DNA from: Elymus sibiricus
Lineage: Eukaryota; Streptophyta; Magnoliopsida; Poales; Poaceae
Length of the DNA: 64,000 nt
Assembly: GCA_039707655.1 (NCBI GenBank)
Contig: CM077671.1
Span: 301,320,509 to 301,384,508 of the forward strand
Direction of reading: 5' to 3'
Under the pieces are notes generated by a model. It worked only from the letters and a program-made list of their open reading frames with translations. It was not told the origin of the DNA and searched no databases. The position numbers were made by a program, and so were the translations under genes. Below are positions 57,042-64,000 of this stretch, piece by piece; position 1 is the stretch's first letter; each line of letters starts with the position of its first letter.

Positions 57042-60000
57042 TCAAACACCCATGCAGTTCTGGTGTTGTTCATGTTTAGCCCTTGGAAGAGGTTTAGTCA
57101 TCGGATCTGCAACATTCAGATCCGTGTGTACTTTGCAAATATTTATGTCGTCCTCCTTGATGTAATCGCGGATGGAATTGAAACATCGCTTTATGTGTCT
57201 GGTCCTCTTGTGAAATCTTGGTTCCTTGGCTAGAGCAATGGCACCAGTATTATCACAAAACAGAGTCATTGGGTTAAGCGCACTAGGCACTACTCCAAGA
57301 TCTGTCATGAACTCCTTCATCCAGACACCTTCCTTCGCCGCCTCCGAGGCAGCGATGTACTCCGCTTCGCATGTAGAATCAGCTACCACGCTTTGCTTGG
57401 AACTGCACCAGCTAACCGTACCCCCATTAAGAATAAATACGTATCCGGTTTGTGATTTAGAGTCATCCGGATCAGTGTCAAAGCTTGCATCGACGTAACC
57501 CTTTACGACGAGCTCTTGATCACCTCCATAAACGAGAAACATGTCCTTGGTCCTTTTCAGGTACTTCAGGATATTCTTGACCGCCGTCCAGTGTTCCATT
57601 CCTGGATCACTTTGAAACCTTCCGACCATACTTATGGCAAGGCTGACATCGGGTCTTGTGCACAGCATTGCATACATGATAGAGCCTATGGCTGAAGCAT
57701 AGGGGATGACACTCATCTTTTCTCTATCTTCTGCAGTCACTGGGCATTGAGTCTTACTCAACTTCACACCTTGCAAAACAGGCAAGAACCCCTTCTTTGA
57801 CTGATCCATTTTGAACTTCTTCAAAACTTTGTCAAGGTATGTGCTTTGTGAAAGTCCTATTAAGCGTCTCGATCTATCTCTATAGATCTTGATGCCTAAT
57901 ATGAAAACAGCTTCTCCTAGGTCCTTCATTGAAAAACTCTTGTTCAAATATTCCTTCACGCCTTCCAACATTTCTATATTGTTTCCAATCAGCAATATGT
58001 CATCCACATATAATATTAGAAACGCTATAGAGCTCCCACTCACTTTCTTGTAAATACAAGCTTCTCCGTAAACTTGTATAAACTCGAACGCTTTGATCAC
58101 CTCATCAGAGCGAAGATTCCAACTCCGAGATGCTTGCACCAGTCCATAAATGGATCGCTGGAGTTTGCAAACTTTGTCAGCATTCTCTGGATCGACAAAA
58201 CCTTCTGGTTGCATCATATACAACTCTTCCTTAAGGAAACCGTTAAGGAACGCTGTTTTGACATCCATCTGCCAAATTTCATAATCGAAAAAGGCAGCTA
58301 TTTCTAACATGATTCTGACGGACTTAAGCATCGCTACGGGTGAGAAGGTCTCATCGTAGTCAACTCCTTGAACTTGTGAAAAACCCTTTGCCACAAGTCG
58401 AGCTTTATAGACGGTGACATTACCGTCCGCGTCCGTCTTCCTCTTAAAGATCCATTTGTTCTGAATGGCCTTACGCCCTTCAGGTAATACTTCCAAAGTC
58501 CATACTTTGTTTTCATACATGGATCCCATCTTGGATTTCATGGCCTCTAACCACTTCTCGGAATCCGGGCCCATCATCGCTTCTCCATAGCTCGTAGGTT
58601 CATCGTTGTCTAACAACATGACCTCTAAGACAGGGTTGCCGTACCACTCAGGAGCAGTACGCGTCCTTGTCGACCTACGAGGTTCGATAGCAACTTGATC
58701 CAAAGCTTCATGATCATCATCATTAACTTCCTCTTCAGCTGTTGTAGGCTCTACAGAAACATCTTTCTGCGCTGCGCTACTTTCAGGTTGAAGTAAAGGT
58801 TCAACAACCTCATCAAGTTCTATCTTCCTCCCACTCAATTCTTTCGAGAGAAACTCTTTCTCAAGAAATGTTCCGTTTTTAGCGACAAACACTTTGCCTT
58901 CGGATCTGAGGTAGAAGGTATACCCAACTGTCTCTTTTGGGTATCCTATGAAGGCGCATTTCTCCGCTTTGGGTTCCAGCTTTTCAGGCTGAAGCTTTTT
59001 GACATAAGCATCACATCCCCAAACTTTAAGAAACGACAGCTTTGACTTTTTGCCAAACCAAAGTTCATATGGCGTCGTCTCAACGGATTTCGATGGTGCC
59101 CTATTTAAAGTGAATGTAGCTGTCTCTAATGCATAACCCCAAAACGATAGTGGCAAATCGGCAAGAGACATCATAGATCGCACCATATCCAATAAGGTTC
59201 GATTACGACGTTCGGACACACCATTACGCTGTGGTGTTCCAGGCGGTGTCAGTTGTGAAATAATTCCACATTGTCTTAAGTGACTGCCAAACTCATAACT
59301 CAGATATTCTCCTACTCGATCAGATCGTAGGAATTTAATCTTCTTGTTACGATGATTCTCAACTTCACTCTGAAATTGTTTGAACTTTTCAAATGTTTCA
59401 GACTTGTGTTTCATTAAGTAAATATACCCATATCTACTTAAGTCATCAGTGAAGGTGAGAAAGTAACGATAACCACCGCGCGCCTCAACGCTCATCGGAC
59501 CGCACACATCAGTATGTATGATTTCCAATAAGTCACTTGCCCGTTCCATTGTTCCAGAGAACGGCGTTTTAGTCATCTTGCCCATGAGGCATGGCTCGCA
59601 TGTGTCAAGTGATTCAAAATCAAGTGACTCCAAAATTCCATCAGCATGGAGCTTCCTCATGCATTTTACGCCAATATGACCTAAACGGCAGTGCCACAAG
59701 AAAGTGGTATTATCATTATCAATTCTACATCTTTTGGCATCAATGTTATGAACATGTGTATCATTACTATCGAGATTCAATAAAAATAAACCCCTCACTT
59801 CGGGTGCATGACCATAAAAGATATTACTCATATAAATAGAACAACCATTATTCTCTGATTTAAATGAGTAACCGTCTCGCAATAAACAAGATCCAGATAT
59901 AATGTTCATGCTTAACGCAGGCACCAAATAACATTTATTCAGGTTCATCACTAATCCCGATGGTAATCGAAGAGCGAGCGTGCCGACGGTGATCACATCA

Positions 60001-61010
60001 ACCTTGGAACCATTTCCCACGCACATCGTCACTTCATCCTTTGCCAGCCTCCGTCTATTCCGCAGTTCCTGTTTTGAGTTGCAAATATGAGCAACCGCAC
60101 CGGTATCAAATACCCAGGCACTACAACGAGAGTTGGTAAGGTACACATCAATAACATGTATATCATATATACCTTGTTTGTTGTTGGCCGCCTTCTTGTC
60201 AGCCAAATACTTGGGGCAGTTCCGCTTCCAGTGTCCAGTTCCCTTGCAATGAAAGCACACAGTTTCTGGTTTGGGTCCAGCCTTGGGTTTCTTCACGAGA
60301 GGAGCAACTGCTTTGCCACTCTTCTTGGAGTTACCCTTCTTACCCTTGCCATTTTTCTTGAAACTAGTGGTTTTATTGACCATCAACACTTGATGCTCCT
60401 TCTGAATTTCAGACCCAGCGGCTTTCAGCATCGCAAACAGCTCGGCGACTGACTTGTTCATCCCGTGCATGTTATAGTTCAACACGAAGCTCTTGTAGCT
60501 AGGTGGCAATGATTGAAGAACTCTGTCAGTGATAGCCTCTGGCGGAAGGGGCATCCCCAATTCAGCCAGACGGGTGGAGTACCCAAACATTCTGAGTACG
60601 TGATCACTGATAGACCCGTTCTCCTCCATCTCGCAAGCATAGAACTTATCGGAGATCTCATATCTCTCGATTCGGGCATTCTTCTGAAAGATAAACTTCA
60701 ACTCCTGGAACATCTCATATGCTCCATGACGTTCAAAATGTCTTTGAAGTCCTGGTTCTAAGCCATACAATATTGCACATTGAACTATTGAGTAATCTTC
60801 AGAACGAGCCTGCCAGGCGTTCACAACGTCTAGAGACTCAACTGGAGCGGGTGGATCACCAAGCGGTGCATCAAGGACATAAGCCTTCTGGGAAGCCGTA
60901 AGGATAATCCTTAGATTATGGGCCCAGTCCACAAAGTTACTTCCATCATCTTTCAATTTAGCTTTCTCTAGGAACGCATTAAAATTCAGGGGTGCTACTG
61001 CGCGAGCCAT
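57042..61010 (-). CDS. Complete copia gag-pol polyprotein of element G
   Basis: 1322 codons without stop or frameshift, from MARAVAPLNFNAFLEKAKL at 61010. Domains in order: gag (1-245); zinc knuckle CFHCKGTGHWKRNC (about 249-262); aspartic protease VFDTGAVAH (about 302); integrase with HHCC ligands (about 438-475) and DDE core (TDVCGPM, RSDRVGEY, RNGVSERRNRT, about 500-600); reverse transcriptase with KARLVAKGF and YVDD (about 1002); RNase H with GYVDASFD and CEAEY (about 1170-1220). It is slightly longer than I recall for BARE1 (about 1275). One oddity: the second integrase Asp is followed by RVGE instead of RGGE (codon at 59313-59315), while B keeps RGGE. It makes all proteins for copying and integration. 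Confidence 0.95.
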   Translation of the reverse strand: MARAVAPLNFNAFLEKAKLKDDGSNFVDWAHNLRIILTASQKAYVLDAPLGDPPAPVESLDVVNAWQARSEDYSIVQCAILYGLEPGLQRHFERHGAYEMFQELKFIFQKNARIERYEISDKFYACEMEENGSISDHVLRMFGYSTRLAELGMPLPPEAITDRVLQSLPPSYKSFVLNYNMHGMNKSVAELFAMLKAAGSEIQKEHQVLMVNKTTSFKKNGKGKKGNSKKSGKAVAPLVKKPKAGPKPETVCFHCKGTGHWKRNCPKYLADKKAANNKQGIYDIHVIDVYLTNSRCSAWVFDTGAVAHICNSKQELRNRRRLAKDEVTMCVGNGSKVDVITVGTLALRLPSGLVMNLNKCYLVPALSMNIISGSCLLRDGYSFKSENNGCSIYMSNIFYGHAPEVRGLFLLNLDSNDTHVHNIDAKRCRIDNDNTTFLWHCRLGHIGVKCMRKLHADGILESLDFESLDTCEPCLMGKMTKTPFSGTMERASDLLEIIHTDVCGPMSVEARGGYRYFLTFTDDLSRYGYIYLMKHKSETFEKFKQFQSEVENHRNKKIKFLRSDRVGEYLSYEFGSHLRQCGIISQLTPPGTPQRNGVSERRNRTLLDMVRSMMSLADLPLSFWGYALETATFTLNRAPSKSVETTPYELWFGKKSKLSFLKVWGCDAYVKKLQPEKLEPKAEKCAFIGYPKETVGYTFYLRSEGKVFVAKNGTFLEKEFLSKELSGRKIELDEVVEPLLQPESSAAQKDVSVEPTTAEEEVNDDDHEALDQVAIEPRRSTRTRTAPEWYGNPVLEVMLLDNDEPTSYGEAMMGPDSEKWLEAMKSKMGSMYENKVWTLEVLPEGRKAIQNKWIFKRKTDADGNVTVYKARLVAKGFSQVQGVDYDETFSPVAMLKSVRIMLEIAAFFDYEIWQMDVKTAFLNGFLKEELYMMQPEGFVDPENADKVCKLQRSIYGLVQASRSWNLRSDEVIKAFEFIQVYGEACIYKKVSGSSIAFLILYVDDILLIGNNIEMLEGVKEYLNKSFSMKDLGEAVFILGIKIYRDRSRRLIGLSQSTYLDKVLKKFKMDQSKKGFLPVLQGVKLSKTQCPVTAEDREKMSVIPYASAIGSIMYAMLCTRPDVSLAISMVGRFQSDPGMEHWTAVKNILKYLKRTKDMFLVYGGDQELVVKGYVDASFDTDPDDSKSQTGYVFILNGGTVSWCSSKQSVVADSTCEAEYIAASEAAKEGVWMKEFMTDLGVVPSALNPMTLFCDNTGAIALAKEPRFHKRTRHIKRCFNSIRDYIKEDDINICKVHTDLNVADPMTKPLPRAKHEQHQNCMGV

Positions 61011-62252
61011 GGTCTACAACATAAATATAGCAAAGACAACTTAGACTATTGTTCTAGATAATGAGTTTAGTTAATCATATTACTTAAAAACTCCCACTCA
61101 AATTGACATCCCTCTGGTCATTCGAGTGTAACATGATCCAAATCCACCAACTCAAGTCCGATCATCACGTGAGTTGAGGTGGTTTCAATGGTGAACATCT
61201 TTATGTTGATCATATCTACTATATGACTCATGTTCGACCTTTCGGTCTCTTGTGTTCCGAGGCCATGTCTGTACATGCTAGGATCGTCAAGTTTAACCCG
61301 AGTGTTCCGCACGTGCAACACTGCCTTGCACCCGTTGTATGTGAACGTAGAGTCTATCACACCCGATCATCACGTGGTGTCTCGAAACGACGAACTTTCG
61401 CAACGGTGCACACTCGGGGAGAACACAATTTTATCTTGAAATTTAAGTGAGGGATCACCTTATAATGCTACCGTCGTCCTAAGTAAAATAAGATGCATAA
61501 AAGGATTAACATCACATGCAAATCATAAGTGACATGATATGGCCATGAACTTGTGCTTTTGATCTCCATCTCCAAAGCACCGGCATGATCTCCATCGTCA
61601 CCGGCATGACACCATGATCTCCATCATCTTGATCTCCATCAACGTGTCGCCATGAGGTTGTCGCGCCGACTGTTGCTTCCACGACTATTGCTAACTCATA
61701 GCGATAAAGTAAAGCAAAAGGGCGAAAATAATTAAAGACAACTCTATGGCTCCTGCCAGTTGCCGTAGTCATCGACATGCAAGTCGTGATATTCTATACA
61801 ACACATGATCATCTCATACATCACATATATCTCATCATGTAATTGGCCATATCACATCACAACATACCCTGCAAAAACAAGTTAGACGTCCTCTAATTGT
61901 TGTTGCAAATTTTACGTGGCTGCTACGGGTTTGCAAGAACCGTTCTTACCTACGCAAAACCACAACGTGGTGTAGTGATTGCTTTTTGATCTTCTAAAAG
62001 AACCCTCTTCATTGAAATTGATTCAACTAAAGTGAGAGAGACAGACACCCGCTAGCCATCTTTATGCAATGAAGTTACATGTCAGTTGAAGGAACCTGTC
62101 TCGCGTAAGCGTACGCGTAATGTCGGTCCGGGCCGCTTCATCTCACAATACCGCCGAATCAAGTATCAACTAGTAACGGCAAGCAATATGTATACACCCA
62201 CGCCCACAACTCGTTTGTGTTCTACTCGAGATCTCATCTACGCATAGACCTA
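61011..62252 (-). other. 5' leader of element G
   Basis: Non-coding, matching the leader of B. It holds the CATGATCTCCATC-type repeats (61560-61640). No open frame is conserved between the two copies. Confidence 0.7.
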
Positions 62253-62264
62253 GCTCAGATGCCA
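62253..62264 (-). promoter_or_regulatory. Primer binding site of element G (tRNA-Met-like)
   Basis: Reverse complement TGGCATCTGAGC resembles the initiator tRNA-Met primer site consensus TGGTATCAGAGC, two bases from the LTR. Confidence 0.75.
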
Positions 62265-62265
62265 C

Positions 62266-64000
62266 TGTTGGGGAACGTTGCATGGGAAACAAAAATTTTC
62301 CTACGCACACACAAGATCTATCCATGGTGATGAGCATCTACGAGAGGGAGAGTGAATCTACATACCCTTGTAGATCGCTAAGCGGAAGCGTTAAGAAACG
62401 CGGTTGATGTAGTCGAACGTCTCCGCGATCCAAATCGCAAGTCGTCCCTCGATCCGATCACGAACTAGTGCCGAACGGACGGCACCTCCGCGTTCAACAC
62501 ACGTACGGCTTGATGACGCCTTCACCTCCTCGATCCAGCGAGCGATGATGAAGTAGTAGATGAGTTCCGGCAGCACGACGGCGTGGTGATGGTGGTGAGG
62601 AACAATCTCTGCAGGGCTTCGCCAAGCACTACGGAGATTATGACGGGAGAACTAGAGGGTTAGGGTTGCCGACACACGGCTTGGGAAATCTTAATGTGTC
62701 CCGTGTGCTAGCCCTGCCCCTCTATTTATATGTTGAGCCTTGGGGTCTAAACTTGGAGTAAAAGCCTCCTCCAGGTCGGTTTTGCCCGCACAAGGTCGGT
62801 TTGGCCCGCAGGGAAAGAGTCCAACTCGGATCCCTGCAGTACCGCGCACAAGCGGTAGTACCGCTCACGAGCGGTAGTACCGCTTGAGCGGTAGTACCGC
62901 TTCACACAAGCGGTAGTACCGCTTACGCGGTAGTACTGCCTTACCAGCGGTAGTACCGCTTAAGGCAGCAGCAAAACTTCCTTTTGCACTTTCCAATACC
63001 TCGTGGGCTTTACCCCTTTGGCTCATATAAAGTGTTGCTGCACCCGAACACTTCGGTAAACATCCGGAACCTCTTCTGGTGAATTCCGGAACCCTTCCGG
63101 AGATCAAAACACTATTATCACATATATCAATCTTTACCTCCGGACTCTTCCGGAGATCCTCGTCATGTCCGAGATCTTATCCGGGACTCCGAACAACCTT
63201 CGGTCACCAACAAAATAACTCAACTATACTAATCGTCACCAAACGTTAAGTGTGTAGACCCTGCAGGTTCGAGAACTATGTAGACATGACCGAGACACCT
63301 CTACGATCAATAACCAATAGCGGGACCTGGATGCCCATATTGGCTCCTACATATTCTACGAAGATCTTTATCGGTCGAACCTCTATGTCAAGGATCTAGT
63401 TAATCCCGTATGCTGTTCCCTTTGTTCTTCGGTATGTTACTTGCCCGAGATTCGATCGTCGGTATCTCTATACCTAGTTCAATCTCGTTACCGGCAAGTC
63501 TCTTTACTCGTTCCGTAATACAAGATCTCGTGGCTAACACTTTAGTCACATTGCTTGCAAGGCTCATTGTGATGTTGTATTACCGAGTGGGCCCTGAGAT
63601 ACCTCTCCGTCATACGGAGTAACAAATCCCAGTCTTGATCCATGCCAACCCAACAGACACCCTCGAAGATACCTGTAGAGCACCTTTATAGTCACCCAGT
63701 TACGTTGCGACGTTTGATACACAAAAGGTACTCCTCCGATGTCAGGGAGTTGCATGATCTCATGGTCATAGGAACAGATACTTGACATGCAGAAAACAAT
63801 AGCAATAAACTGACACGATCATATGCTACGTTCGTAGTTTGGGTCTTGTCCATCACATCATTCTCCTAATGATGTGATCCCGTTATCAAATGACATCTCA
63901 TGTCTATGGCTAGGAAACCTTAACCATCTTTGACCAACGAGCTAGTTAACTAGAGGCTTACTAGGGACACAGTGTTGTCTATGTACCCACACATGTATTT
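62266..64000 (-). repeat. 5' LTR of element G (partial)
   Basis: Corresponds to 55136-56870; about 106 bases lie beyond the window. As the 5' LTR it holds the active promoter, with its TATA box at about 62722-62730. Confidence 0.92.
62851..62960. promoter_or_regulatory. Array of AGCGGTAGTACCGCT palindromes in the U3 of G (right LTR)
   Basis: Same array as at 55721-55830, with all five exact copies preserved. Confidence 0.7.

Larger units (their letters stand above)
55136..64000 (-). mobile_element. Intact, young BARE1-like copia retrotransposon G
   Basis: Left LTR 55136-56976, polypurine tract, an open gag-pol frame (57042-61010), leader, primer site and the first 1735 bases of the right LTR (62266 to window end). 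LTRs differ at about ten positions over this length by eye. With the commonly used grass rate of 1.3e-8 per site per year this corresponds to a few hundred thousand years. It is inserted in element F; the left flank CATCC should recur after the right LTR. Confidence 0.93.

Noticed and set aside
1..64000. Host protein-coding genes, tRNA or rRNA genes
   Set aside because: Every convincing coding region has a transposable-element origin, and the only tRNA-like words are primer binding sites.

Overview
The window looks like intergenic DNA of a Triticeae grass (wheat, Aegilops, barley or a close relative). I found no host gene, tRNA or rRNA. Almost every base belongs to a nest of transposable elements, and several of them (BARE1/WIS/Angela-type copia LTRs, CACTA ends built from TTTAGTCCCGGTT palindromes, Sabrina-like LTRs beginning or ending with the GATACGTCTCCAACGTATC motif) are hallmarks of Triticeae genomes. 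Family names are from memory and were not searched.

Nest 1 (1-45090). Retrotransposon D (plus strand, tRNA-Asp primer site, 5' LTR cut by the window edge) is the outer host. A BARE1-like copia element B (2731-41572, minus strand) is inserted in it with the 5-bp duplication CTTAG. B was hit twice. A CACTA DNA transposon H (5090 to about 27322) lies in the RNase H part, its 3' end lost in a rearrangement with filler DNA. A gypsy-type element C (29489-37581, duplication GTCAC) lies in the gag/protease part. H in turn carries a complete Sabrina-like element E (15037-23568, duplication ATGGT).

Nest 2 (45091-64000). A short unassigned stretch is followed by a decayed LINE (45585-50827, minus strand) carrying a smaller poly(A)-type insertion. 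The LINE is interrupted by F, a long-LTR element (LTR 50828-54955). F is interrupted by G, a second BARE1-like copia element (from 55136, running off the window end). G is the youngest: its LTRs differ at about ten sites and its 1322-codon gag-pol frame is open.

Decay is instructive. The CACTA transposase is one frame of 1117 codons with four stops, all TAG and no frameshift. TAG stops that look like CAG-to-TAG changes recur in B and in the antisense gene of C, as expected if methylated cytosines deaminated in silenced DNA. By-eye LTR divergences (about 4% B, 4% C, 2% E, 0.5% G) broadly agree with the nesting order.

The least explained content is in D and E. Both lack gag and pol. Instead they carry a related protein frame of unknown function (692 codons and open in E, frameshifted in D), and a 14-base polypurine-tract-like motif that recurs inside the coding frame and in the 3' region, often as one arm of a hairpin. 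In H, the palindromic promoter module present before the transposase is repeated before the second gene, and a 337-bp tandem array shows two-unit higher-order structure.
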